Positions 20,291-30,455 of a DNA stretch of 64,000 nucleotides are shown piece after piece (within the stretch, counting starts at the first letter, position 1; every line of letters starts with the position of its first letter). Source of the DNA: Bedellia somnulentella (Eukaryota > Arthropoda > Insecta > Lepidoptera > Bedelliidae); NCBI GenBank assembly GCA_963576735.1, contig OY755177.1, positions 18,166,001 to 18,230,000 of the forward strand. Reading direction: 5' to 3'. The translations under genes and the position numbers were made by a program. The notes beneath the pieces were generated by a model that did no database searches, was not told where the DNA came from, and saw only the letters and a program-made list of their open reading frames with translations.

Positions 20291-20661
20291 TATAATATTA
20301 TTTTATAGTGGCTTGATATATGGCACCGTCAATCAAACACATTGAGTTTCTCTGTAAATCAAAGTTTTATTTCAGTTAATCTAAGAAACAAATCATGAAA
20401 CAAATCAAACAAACATTAACTTACATACCTGTAAATCAAAGAAACGACATTAAATGTTATTATTCCGGTGTCGATTTCTTATTTTATTTAAAATTAGATA
20501 TTAACTTATTCTTTGTAAAGAGAAATTTTTCTTATTTGACATTAACCAAAAGCGTGCGTCATGACCGTCACAGTTTACTCTTTCTTAAAAACTCTAAACT
20601 ACCAAAGAGTTGCTATATGTGCGTGTAAATTCAAATAAAGGAAACTATAGTTTTCTTTACA
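20291..20661 (-). repeat. 5' LTR of the Ty3/gypsy element
   Basis: Same as 15634-16004 with no difference seen. It should carry the Pol II promoter; a TATAAAATA-like motif lies near its inner end (about 20298-20306). Confidence 0.93.
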
Positions 20662-21052
20662 TATTTATCAATCTCGCCCGATTAACTTGCATTTGGACGA
20701 AAATTGATAACATTTTCTTTGTCCAACTGTGATACTGTGATCATGCGCATTCACATGTTGTACCACTGACTATACCCCTAGGGTTAACACACCCCAAGTC
20801 CGTACCACCAACTAAGAGTAATGTACATTGGTATAATATTTTTATTGTATTAGTTAATATTACGTTAATTGCTTACGAAGTTAAAAATAATTACAACCAC
20901 AATTCGTGCCTTAGTAGAAAAATGGTGGTATGGTGGGGATTTTTTCCTCACTGGTGTGTGCTGGGTGGTATGGCAGGTCAGTAACGCATTATGGCAATAT
21001 ATAATGCTAAGGAACCAATCCATGGCAGACCAAGTTAGATTTCATAAAGTTA
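20662..21052. other. Spacer right of the LTR element
   Basis: No gene supported. A 75-codon frame at 20869-21096 runs into a family D fragment and has no other support. Confidence 0.4.
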
Positions 21053-21105
21053 CCTCTGATTTGATAGTCTCCACCTACCGCAATGGGAACGAATAGTGTG
21101 GGTAC
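21053..21105 (+). repeat. Family D LINE 3' fragment
   Basis: GATAGTCTCCACCTACCGCA and ATGGGAACGAATAGTGTG match the last coding bases and 3' end of family D. Confidence 0.55.
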
Positions 21106-21114
21106 ATATTAGGA

Positions 21115-21357
21115 GTACATACATATGCTCACGGCTATAAATCCCTAGACAGGGTAGCCAGAGCTACAGAATGAGAAATTCCTCAGCCACTTTTGGAAGT
21201 TTAGTGGCGAAACGATTATAAAATAATAGTTTTTGGTGATTGGTCTGTCAACCCTATCGCCCAAAAATAATTTAAATAGCCCAAACACCCTAAGTCGCCT
21301 CTCACGACACTTGCGGGAAATGGGGTAGTACTATTATATTCTAGTATATTCTAAACC
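21115..21357 (-). repeat. Family B short retroposon
   Basis: From CATACATATGCTCACGGC through CCACTTTTGGAAGTTTAGTG to a partly duplicated TATTCTA end. Confidence 0.82.
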
Positions 21358-21432
21358 GTGTCAGTGATGTTCAGAAGTATTAGTAAATCTGCCAGCCCTT
21401 GGGGGATATACGGCGTGAATGTTTGAGTTTCA
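21358..21432 (+). repeat. Family A SINE, 3' end only
   Basis: GATGTTCAGAAGTATTAGTA, CTGCCAGCCCTTGGGGGATA and CGGCGTGAATGTTTGAG. It directly follows the family B copy. Confidence 0.75.
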
Positions 21433-22379
21433 ATTTTTTTATAATATTTAAACCCAATATAGTAAGAGGGGGTCCAGAGAACGACCCTTTCCTTATATGG
21501 AAAAACAAGAGTACAAGACGTTCAAAAATAATTTACATACGATTTTTTTTGTACCACATGTCACATAATTAGATTAAAAAACATCATCATTTTATTACAT
21601 AAATTTTTATATTAACTGAAATGTTTTTTTTTTTAATAAATTCGATTGAGTGTTGACGTTGATGAATTGAGAAAAATAGAAAAAGGGATGGTGGCTATGC
21701 GCAGAGTAATTAATGAAAGTGATAGTATATATGATAGACGGCCACGCAAGATGTTTTGCGCAGCTTGAAGCTGCTTGCGCCAATACGCGTATGTATTAGA
21801 AACGTTTTTACAAAGGCCCGAATTGGGAAATTAAAAGAGCATGTTTGAGAAGTGTAATTAAAATGAGGGGAGCAAAAAAGTTTGTCAAGATCATGCAAAT
21901 CAGCGATTGATAATCTCTAACTTCCTCAATAACATTAATAGTGTGCCGTGAGTATATTGTATTGTAGGATTTTGTTACAAATTTTCTAGAAAATATTGAT
22001 GAGAGGGATAATTTGAGCGAATGATTTACAAATACAATGCATTAGAAGGACTTTGCAGGTATTAAACTTTTATTCAATATTGTTTAAGTCTCGGTTAAGT
22101 ATATACAGTTCGGGTACATATGTTCATGTGCATATTTGGATATCAAGACTATCAAGACACTGGAAGAAAAGAATAAAGTAATTACAAAAATGCAAAATAG
22201 TTTATGTTTTTTTTTTTTTGCTAATTTTCTTAGTTGCACAACAATTTTCAAATCAGTTTATTTTACTTTTCTTTGACTCAAATGCTCTTGATATTTCGCA
22301 CGAGTTTTGATTTACTAATTGTTTTACTACTACTAATTTGAATACTAATGGTTTAAAAATAAAATAAGTAGTAACAAGA
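21433..22379. other. AT-rich region upstream of the 22.4 kb gene
   Basis: No family A-D repeat was seen in this stretch. It should contain the promoter of the gene starting at 22380, but no TATA box or initiator can be fixed with confidence. Confidence 0.4.
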
Positions 22380-23778
22380 ATGTGTTCAACGCAAATAGTC
22401 GTGGCTGCTCTCATTGTTATGACACTCACACTATTCACCACTTCTCTAGTTCTCATGATGAACGTCAACCCTCCACCCCTTCCTGGATCTTTGAGGGAAA
22501 TGGAAATAGAACAAGAAGAACATCTTAGAGGATTGAAAGCTGCTCTTGAAGTAGAAGCCCTTAAAAAAGAAGTGGAGCCTCTTCATGACAACGTTTGTAT
22601 GTTTGGCGCCGATGGAAAGTGGTATTGTGCACCGACCAACATGAGCAATGTTTTGCAAGAGGTATTGTACCATTTTGGTGTATTTTTAGGCAAGCTCAGA
22701 TGATTATTACCATCATAATCATCTCAGCCAAAATAATTATACATCTCTACATACAACCATGGGGGGCCCGCTGCAGTGACTAAGGATATTAGTACCGTAT
22801 TTCTGCCCGTTGATAAAGTAATAGCAACGTTCTTACGTTTCTACCGCAGCGTTTGGCCACGGCCGTATTTTTTTAAAACCTTTTTTTTTCTAACAGACTT
22901 CTATCCACATAAATTTTACACATCCCTGATAGTTATAGTCATTCTTTACGATAACCTTGGTGATAACTTGAGGAAGTTTTTATATATTAAGTTACTATCG
23001 CAGTATAAATAAATTCTGATTTCCGAATATTTAACTTATAATATACTATTTTGAATGTTCTTGTTCATGAAAACCTCATATGGGGATAATTACTAATATC
23101 GATAATATATATTGACACGGCAGCTCAATTGGCAGAGCGACGGGGGCGTATACCCGAAATCGAGGGTTCGATTCCCGACTGTGTCGAAATTTTTCTTCCC
23201 TTTATTTATTAGTTATTATATACTAGTTGATCCGATCAACTTCGTCGGCGTGAGATAAGACAAATCATCATCTAAACTTTTTTTTAATTCAGATGTGATT
23301 GAGTACCGAAATTAATTTATTTTTTAACTTCCAGGTAATAAGATATCACAATTGGAGTGGAAACTATAATGTGCTAACCCAAGAAGACATAAAGAACATA
23401 CCATCCGATCTCGCTAATCGCATATTTATAAGTGGTAAACCAAAAAACATACACGAGCGCTGTGTTGATGCTAAGGATAAAACTTCCCAAACAATTGCTA
23501 AAAGATCAGTACTGAAAAATACTTTTAATGTAAATGATAACAACGATACTGCAAAAGTTTCAATACACGATGATACATCTCATACTATAATTACTATAGC
23601 AGTAACTAAAGTGGTTATCAAAAATAAAGAAACATACAAAGTATTTTTAGAAGCAAATCGCGAGAACATTACGCTAAGATCAGAAACTGAAGTTTTGGAT
23701 TTTCAACAAAATGGCACAAATTGGAAGTCCATAAATAATGATTCGATGATGTATTTGGGTATCGGACGCAATAAATAA
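22380..23778 (+). CDS. Two-exon type II membrane (or secreted) glycoprotein, family unknown
   Basis: Exon 1 is 22380-22661 and exon 2 is 23335-23778, joined in phase 0 by a 673-base GT-AG intron (GAG|GTATTG; TTTTTTAACTTCCAG|GTA). Together they give about 241 residues. The ATG has A at -3. Residues 6-28 are one membrane segment (IVVAALIVMTLTLFTTSLVL) after a very short N-terminus, so the rest should be outside the cell or in the lumen. A PPP turn, a Glu/Lys-rich helix (about 40-68) and CMFGADGKWYC follow. The luminal part has six N-X-S/T sites (NMS, NWS, NDT, NIT, NGT, NDS), which fits glycosylation. The first exon has a decayed relative at 14.3 kb. I do not recognise the family; function is unknown. 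An upstream in-frame ATG in exon 2's open frame (23299) lies before the acceptor and is not used if the intron is real. Confidence 0.6.
23114..23185 (+). repeat. tRNA-like sequence (family C) inside an intron
   Basis: GACACGG and CTGTGTC form an acceptor-like stem; A box CAGCTCAATTGG and B box GGGTTCGATTCCC are kept. The T stem has changes (GAGGG against CCCGA), so this copy is decaying. It lies in the intron of the gene above. Confidence 0.7.
23223..23260 (-). repeat. Helitron-like 3' end in the intron
   Basis: On the minus strand GTTGATCGGATCAAC forms a hairpin and is followed by CTAG (sharing its C) and T. This is the 3' end type of a Helitron; the other end was not located. Confidence 0.5.
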
Positions 23779-23907
23779 TTATAACTATTATATAATCTAT
23801 TTTTTTTATCGAAATTTTAATAATAAATAACAGAAATAAAAGAGCTACCAATATCCTAACTTAAGAAATTATATATTGATATATTTTTGGCATTTTATTT
23901 GTGTTTT

Positions 23908-24300
23908 ACCATGCAACCATGATAGCCCAGTGGGTAGAACACTCGGTTATCGTGCAAACGACTAGTGTTCAAATCCTGGGTCGGGCCTACACCAATTTAA
24001 TGGCCTACAAATGTGTGGTTAATTTATCATGGTTGTTAACGATGAGGGAAAACATCGTGAGGAAACCCACATGGCTGAGTTGTACTTAGTCATGTGACAG
24101 TGTATTCGTATACATGTATGTATATGTGTATGTATGTATGACGGCGATAGGCCTGCCCCCTATCACGTGAGTACACTGTCTATGCAAAACGTGGGTACTC
24201 TGAACACCAGGTGACAAAGTCACGTGGTGTTCAGAAGTATTAGTACCTCTGCCAACCCCTTCGGGGATATTCGGCGTGAACGTTTATGTTATGTTTATGT
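23908..24300 (+). repeat. Family A SINE, subfamily 1, with an internal microsatellite
   Basis: Head, body and tail are complete. Between GTGTATTCGTA and ACGGCGATAGG, where other copies have CAAA, a TATG/TGTA run of about 30 bases is found. Tail GTTTATGTTATGTTTATG. Confidence 0.9.
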
Positions 24301-24848
24301 ATTTGTGTTTTCTTATTTTCTATTTACCTCCCAAAATCTGAGGACACAATCCAATTATTAAGATCGAAAGCTCTAGTCGTAGTGGTGCTAAGCTTTAAAT
24401 TCAAAAGTATTTATTTAGCTATCATTTATTGTTAGAAACTTTACAGAACTATGTTAGTATTTCCAAATTAAATGTATTTTTTTTGGTTTTTGATGAAATG
24501 TTAGCATATTTATATAGAAGTTTGCAAGAATCATATACAGTGGCGATTGATAGTGTATGCCTGTTAATATAGGGACCGTTTTGAATATCTCACTGTGGCT
24601 ATTGCTCATTTCTTACCCTGCCAGACCATCTGTCTGTCTATTGACAATAATATTGTCAATTCAATGATCATACAATTAGGAAATTATTAGCATGGAAGTA
24701 TTATTTAAACAGGAACGCGCGCTGGCGACCTAAAGTGTCCTGAAAAAGGTTGGCTAACTAGCTAACTGTGTCTCGTTTTAAGTAGGGTGACCATCTGTTG
24801 GTGTTTTAATAAGAGTTCCTCTAAAGGATACAAAAACACTTATATTTA
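24301..24848. other. AT-rich stretch with a family D scrap
   Basis: TTTGCAAGAATCATATACAG and TGGCGATTGATAGTG (24522-24562) resemble the family D 3' coding end on the plus strand. Nothing else recognised. Confidence 0.4.
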
Positions 24849-24985
24849 CATATTTTGAATGTTTTTGTTCATGAAAACCTCATGTGGGGACCTGATGCAC
24901 TCGCAGCCTTTGACACGGTAGCTCAATTGGCAGATCCTCACCTGTGTCGAAATTTTTCTTTCCTTTATTTATTAGTTATATTTAC
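24849..24985 (+). repeat. Family C unit with internally deleted tRNA-like part
   Basis: TTTTTGTTCATGAAAACCTC, then GACACGGTAGCTCAATTGGC joined straight to ACCTGTGTCGAAATTTTTC. The middle of the tRNA-like part is missing. Confidence 0.7.
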
Positions 24986-25101
24986 ATACACACATTATAA
25001 AAAAATATATTATAAAAACACTTATATTTACATATGTACATTGTTTTTGGTAAATCAACGTGTTTTATATACATATTTATTCTTAATTAATAGATTATAA
25101 A

Positions 25102-25150
25102 AGAATGGGTAGCCAGTGCTTGAGAATTAAAATTTCCTCAACCACTTTTT
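25102..25150 (-). repeat. Family B fragment
   Basis: GAATGGGTAGCCAGTGCTTG and TTTCCTCAACCACTTTT match the family B 3' half in minus orientation. Confidence 0.5.
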
Positions 25151-26620
25151 GAGCAAAACCAAATTCAAATCGTTTAATGCATTCATGTGGTAAAGTTCGA
25201 GATGATACAGGTTATTTTATTTATTGTTCCATAACATGAACCCATATTTATCACTATTAAATGATAAAAGCTCCAAAACACTCAAACAGATGATAAATTG
25301 TGGACACCACATTTATCTTGTTTCGATGGGGATACCCGTGACAAATATTAATATCCCTTTTGCCAAACTTAACCAATTATTTATCTCCCAATCGATAGGC
25401 GACAATAATAATTAAAATAAAATACAAAAAAAGAACAGTTTCTAACCTGCTTTTTATAAAATACTCCCTATAAATAAGTTTAATTTGTTTTTCTTTGAAC
25501 TTAATCTCGACTGGCAACCGTGCGAGCGGGACACACTTCTCTCTCACACGGCTCTCGTTCTAGGACGTTTCTCTGCTTGACAGTCTTTAAAAGATAATTA
25601 ACTTTATTGCATGGTAATAAATTGCATTTTTGTTTACCATATTTTTGTGAGTACTCTCTCCTGTTTAGTTAGTAGCTTCATGATTATTAGCGAAGAAAAT
25701 GTTCTTGAAAAACATGTCAATTTTGTCTCATTCCCAGGCCTGATCAATTTTCATAGAAGAATTTCATAAGAATTGATCAAACGATTACGAAGCAATGAGA
25801 GGTTTTCTTTTTTAAAAATAAAAAAACAACATAGTTTCCTAGAGCTCTGTAGATGGCGTTGATGTAACTAAGTTACTTACTTAATTTTTTTCTTCGTGGC
25901 CTCAATCGTGTTGCCACAATAATTTCGCCAATATCAACTTTAAAAACATGTGTCACATCACCATAGAGTAACTTTTTGGCGAGTAAAAACAACAAAAAGA
26001 ATGTTAAATATAAATACCGTCTTTGTTTATTTTCTTTTAAGCTATCTTGGCTTAAACTGATATTTATTTAGACTTTCAAATCAGAACGTTTTTATGTACG
26101 TTCCGTTCTACGATATCATAACATCCAAGTGTGAAAAACGGTGTGACGTTCCGTTCCTACCAGTAACATAGCATGTCTGGCGCCATCTATCCTGAGAACA
26201 GGGAAGAAGAAAAAAAGAAAAAAAGGAAAACCTCTCATTTTGTTTAAGTGACATGATAATTTTATATACTAGATTGTCATTGTCGCTTGGTACAAATGTG
26301 GCGTTGGTGGAAGGTTTTTATCAGTTAGCAACTATGTTGGTGCTATGCCAATTAAATGATCTAGGTCTCACATTATCAATGCGCCGTATGTCCTTGTAAT
26401 GAATGAATTCCTAAATACTTACTTATACTAACATTACGTGTGGCGTTGTACCTACAGTGTTTAACAAAGTTATTTATTTGAAGCACCTAATATGGTAAAT
26501 ATGGTATGGCAAAATAAATTAACTACTTTTAATTAAGATTATTTTTCATAGCCAAAGTTTGGGCCTTAATAATAATATATACTATTACTATACTACTATT
26601 ATATTTAATGATATATAATA
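25151..26620. other. AT-rich stretch, no gene supported
   Basis: A 63-codon frame (25224-25415, +) has mixed composition but no start or splice context that I trust. A GGCGCCATCTATC-like motif lies near 26181. Confidence 0.35.
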
Positions 26621-26627
26621 TAGACAG

Positions 26628-26760
26628 TTCGTTGAAAGTACGAAGGGAAAACGTTATAAAATAAATAATCTTTGGTTGGCTGCGGGATCTCCATCCGTTT
26701 CGCCCACTAATAATTCCTCGACACCCTACTCGCTTTCGTCTCGTACTATTTAATAGAATT
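26628..26760 (-). repeat. Family B, strongly diverged copy
   Basis: AAGGGAAAACGTTATAAAAT, GGATCTCCATCCGTTTCGCC and GACACCC..CTCG keep the family B order in minus orientation, with many changes. Confidence 0.5.
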
Positions 26761-27189
26761 ATTCCGCATTGATAATATAAGAAAACATATCAGTATAGTA
26801 TATGTAATTGCATTCTCAATAAATTTTGGTACTGATTAAAATATATATTAACAAAATTAACTTAAAATCACCCTTTAGTGGGCGGTCCATCTGACTTGAG
26901 TACTAGGGCTAAAGGAGTATGAAGGAGTTAAGATTATGATCAACTTCTTGGTTACGATTATCGTCGTACGATTTCGGGTTTTATGTGTAAGTAGTGAAGG
27001 TTGATTTCGTTGTAATGGCGTGTCGGTTCGAGAGAGCGGCCATTCCCACGTGCACTGGCCTGCCTTGAACGACCTTGCTGTTACTGCAGTAATGGACGCT
27101 CGGTAGATGCATGCGCAATTATTAAATATTTTCTTTTGGTCAAACTTATTCATGTTTTCTTTTGTTTAGATAATATACTAATATTTTTT
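26761..27189. other. Less AT-rich stretch without clear gene
   Basis: A 92-codon minus-strand frame at 26875-27153 covers it, but I see no splice signals and no protein features. Confidence 0.3.
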
Positions 27190-27262
27190 CAAGTGCCACG
27201 TGATGTGCAGAAGAGTTCACTGTAAATTCCTTCAGGAATATATGGCGGGAATGTTTAGTATG
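27190..27262 (+). repeat. Family A SINE, 3' fragment
   Basis: GTGCCACGTGATGTGCAGAAG and CCTTCAGGAATATATGGCGG then GAATGTTTA keep the family A end in diverged form. Confidence 0.5.
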
Positions 27263-27540
27263 AGTTTAGTTTTAGGTCTTTAATTTTTGATTGTTTTATA
27301 ACAGTATCAAATTTTTGTATGTTCAATGGGTTAAGGCTTCTAAGGATAAGGTTCAGGGCTTACAATATCCACTCTCAACTGATTACAGTAAAAATTCAAT
27401 ATTTCATTGGGTTTTTTGTGGCAATGCGCGATAAAGAAAATAAATGCCTGATATTACCTCCAATCAGCCAAAATGAAGCAGTTTTTTTTAAATTTACATT
27501 TTTAATGTATTCTAGACAAGTACAGTTTAAGCCAGTTTAA

Positions 27541-27632
27541 GATGAATGCAGACGAAGCTCGAAAGGTTTGCCAAGATAGTCATAGTCCCTGCCTACTTCA
27601 ATTTGGAACTAACGGTGTGAGTATATGTTTTA
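27541..27632 (+). repeat. Family D LINE 3' fragment
   Basis: AATGCAGACGAAGCTCGAAA, GGTTTGCCAAGATAG and CCTGCCTACTTCAATT are followed by CGGTGTGAGTATATG. Confidence 0.65.
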
Positions 27633-27937
27633 TGTATTGTTTGCATGCAGTTTTGGTTTGGCTTTAAAAGTTGGTACCATTGTTTCTGGAAATGTAATTT
27701 TACTATATATCGAATAAATTCTAGAGAATAACTAAAATTGCAGTATCTATTATATATATAGAGCAAACGAAATATTCAACAAAAACGAAAAAAGCTATTG
27801 GTGTGAATAAGGCTTAAAATTTTAGATCAAAGAAATTGTGAATAAACTAAACTATTTATTGAAAATAGGTATTTAAATAAAGTTCAATTGAGCTCAAGTA
27901 TACTATGTATATTAAATAAAGTTCAGTAGAGTTTTTC

Positions 27938-28003
27938 CGCATAGTGCCGGCTTAGAACGTCACGACCCCTTTCTACCGACGGGTGTCGTAAGAGGCGACT
28001 AAG
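27938..28003 (+). repeat. Family B, first part of a copy split by another B insertion
   Basis: CATAGTGCCGGCTTAGAACG to CGTAAGAGGCGACTAAG. About 100 bases ending here are repeated at 28434-28533, on the far side of the inserted minus copy. Confidence 0.8.
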
Positions 28004-28426
28004 TACATACATACATACATATACTCACGGCTGTAAATCCCTAGAAGGGGTAGCCAGAGCTAACGAATTAGAAATTCCTCAGCCACTTTTGGAAGTTGCG
28101 TGGGGAAAAGATGGTAAAATAAAGGATGTTGGTGATGGGTCTCCAACCGCATTGCCCAAAAATCCCTTAAAAAGCCCCACTACCGTTAGTCGCCTCAAAA
28201 AAAAAAAAAAAAAAGTCAAAAAGTTTATTTTTCAAAATTAAGTTAAAAATTAACATTTTTTGAACGTCAAATTTTTTTAAATTTATCATTAGTCCGTTGC
28301 TTCGGAAGGTGTTCGTAAAGAGAAGAAGCAACAAAGAAACTCTTTACATTCACATTTTTTCATTCCTCTTACGTACACCCACCGGAAGAAATGGGGTAGT
28401 GCTATTCTAAGCCGACACTACACAGC
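28004..28426 (-). repeat. Family B copy inserted in another B copy, itself interrupted
   Basis: TACATACATACATACATATA tail, full body, and CCGACACTACACAGC end. Its body is broken between CGCCTC and TTACGTAC by the insertion at 28197-28364. Confidence 0.88.
28197..28364. mobile_element. Short insertion with 4-bp duplication CCTC
   Basis: It starts with an A-run of about 18 and ends CACATTTTTTCATT, with CCTC on both sides (28193-28196 and 28365-28368). The inside is AT-rich apart from AGTCCGTTGCTTCGGAAGG and AGAAGAAGCAACAAAG. Class unknown. Confidence 0.65.
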
Positions 28427-28471
28427 ATATAGTATGTATATGTTTAAATAAAGTATAGTAGAGTTTTTCCG

Positions 28472-28725
28472 CATAGTGCCGGCTTAGAACGTCACGACCC
28501 CTTTCTACCGACGGGTGCCGTAAGAGGCGACTAAGTATACAGGGCTTTTTTAAGTGGTTTTGGGCGATGCGGTTGGAGACCCCTCATCAATGTTACTTTA
28601 TTGCTACCATCTTGTCCCCTATCAACTTACAAATGTGGCTGAAGAGTTTCTAGCTCTGAAGTTCTGGCTACCCCTATTTGGGATTTTTGGCCGTGAGTAT
28701 ATGTATGATGTATGTATGTATGTAT
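28472..28725 (+). repeat. Family B, full copy after the duplication
   Basis: Same 5' subtype as 27938-28003 (GCATAGTGCCGGCTTAGAAC), then the complete body to GCCGTGAGTATATGTATG and further TATG units. Confidence 0.85.
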
Positions 28726-28886
28726 TAACTGTATTAACTATTATAAATTTATGTAACATCTTTTGTTGTATCCGCAATCATGACAATAAAATGGTTTCAA
28801 TGGTTTCAATGGTTTCTGACCAACATTATATCAGTAACACCCTTATTTTGCGTTCTCTTACGAATAATATAGTATTGAAATGGCAA

Positions 28887-29105
28887 GCGGTGTAGTGACG
28901 ACTAAAAATATAGCACTATCCAGTTTCTTCTCTTGGGTTTACGTAAGGGGGCTAAGGGTATTGGGGCTTTTTAATGGATTTTTCGGCGATGTGGTTAGAT
29001 ACCCATCACCAACAACCTTTATTTTACCTTTTTTTTCCTCTTAACTTCCAAAAATAGCCATTTCTATTTCCTTAGCTTTGGCTACCCTTGAAGAGTTTTA
29101 TAGGT
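28887..29105 (+). repeat. Family B, diverged copy
   Basis: GGTGTAGTGACGACTAAAAA, GGGGCTAAGGGTATTGGGG and CATCACCAACAACC mark it. It ends TTATAGGTATGTAT. A block of this copy (GATGTGGTTAG..ACCCATCACC) recurs at 29147. Confidence 0.75.
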
Positions 29106-29146
29106 ATGTATAATAAATAATAAATAAATTAATAATGCACATATGA

Positions 29147-29278
29147 TGTGGTTAGCTATAGATACCCATCACCAACAACCTTTATTTTTACCATCTTTTC
29201 CCCACTCAACTTCCAAATGTGGCTGAGGAGTTTCTAGCTCTGAAGCTCTGGTCGTGAGGATATGTATGTATGTATGAG
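29147..29278 (+). repeat. Family B, 5'-truncated copy
   Basis: From GATGTGGTTAGC to GTCGTGAGGATATGTATG and TATG units. Confidence 0.75.
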
Positions 29279-29574
29279 CTTAAGTATTGACTTACAATTG
29301 TTTACGGTGGTTGTGGTGATATAATCTATGTCGTGTCAATTCACCTATAATTAACAATAATTAACTGACATTTTCATCCAAAGGTTATCTGGAAATGATA
29401 GGTTTAAGTGATAAAAACGCCAATTTTACTTTAATCAAAGAAAAAAATGCTTTTAAGTTAAATTATCGCGATATAAAATAAAGACATTCTAGTTTATGTC
29501 AACTAAGAAAACTAACTAAAAAATGCAATCAAAGATGTTTAAATTGGGTAAAATAACTCGGAAACCATTTAAAA

Positions 29575-29640
29575 TTCCTGACACATTTCCCGAAAATCAC
29601 TTAAAAAGCCCCAAAACCCTGAATCGCCTCTAACCATAGC
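29575..29640 (-). repeat. Family B fragment
   Basis: CGAAAATCACTTAAAAAGCC and CCTGAATCGCCTCT match the middle of family B. Confidence 0.5.
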
Positions 29641-29680
29641 CGAGGATTGAAATGATTAAGCTAGTAATAGTTACAATTTG

Positions 29681-30132
29681 GGCAATAGGCTATTTGACTG
29701 TAATAAAAATATACATTTATTTTATTTCAATAGTCTTAATATTTCTTTTGTGGAGCAATATGTAATAATGCGAGATAAAAATATTGCATTATTTCACTAA
29801 AATCCGTCTTCTAAAATAAGTATTTTTGATGCAACTGTCACGTGACTAAAAACGACCGCGATTGGCTATTTCTATAATGACGTAGATCGTGCATAAACAG
29901 ACTGTGTATCGCTTCGCTCATTGGTGTTTAATGCGGAATTGACGTCATTTGTGCTACAGCCGCCATATTACTTAAAGTCGCGTTTTTGCGGCACATTTGA
30001 ATATTGCATTTCCTTTTTCGATTTTTTATAAAATAGCTAAAATGAAGACAGAAACATATTTTTTTTGGGCTCCTTATAAACAAATTAACACCGTAAGATA
30101 GTTTTCAAAACCTAGTCAAATAGCCCATTGTC
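29681..30132. mobile_element. MITE with about 19-bp inverted ends
   Basis: The left end is GGCAATAGGCTATTTGACT; the right end on the other strand is GACAATGGGCTATTTGACT. 452 bases, no coding frame. No clear target duplication. The inside includes a less AT-rich block (GACGTAGATCGTGC, GCCGCCATATTAC). Confidence 0.55.
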
Positions 30133-30455
30133 AACTACATTAAATACCATTTAAGTATGAAATTCACTTTGCTCAATTTTTTCGATAGTAATACTAGAAA
30201 TTAGAATCTGCATGATATTCCAGCGCATGCGCAGTAATGTAACCGCCCTAGTTAGGAAAATAACTAAGCGGGCAGCACTGCCCCAATATTGCTACAATTT
30301 CATTGTTTCGCTTTTTGCTGCAAATTTTATGTTAGCTTTCGATACACTAAAATATTTTACATATCGCGTTTTAACTAATGTTTTACAAGAAACACCTACG
30401 ACGTAACATTTTTTGGTATTGTGGGGTAGAGAATGGTTCAGTAATCGAAGATTTT

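Larger units (their letters stand above)
15634..20661 (-). mobile_element. Complete Ty3/gypsy-type LTR retrotransposon
   Basis: In transcript order (high to low coordinate): 5' LTR, a 23-base leader, gag, a -1 frameshift site, pol (protease, reverse transcriptase, RNase H, integrase), polypurine tract, 3' LTR. The domain order with integrase last is that of Metaviridae. Only 76 bases separate the pol stop and the 3' LTR, so there is no env. LTR identity and two intact reading frames point to a very recent insertion. Codon use is AT-rich like the surroundings. Confidence 0.95.

Noticed and set aside
15634..20661. Endogenous retrovirus with env
   Set aside because: Only 76 bases separate the pol stop and the 3' LTR, so there is no third reading frame.
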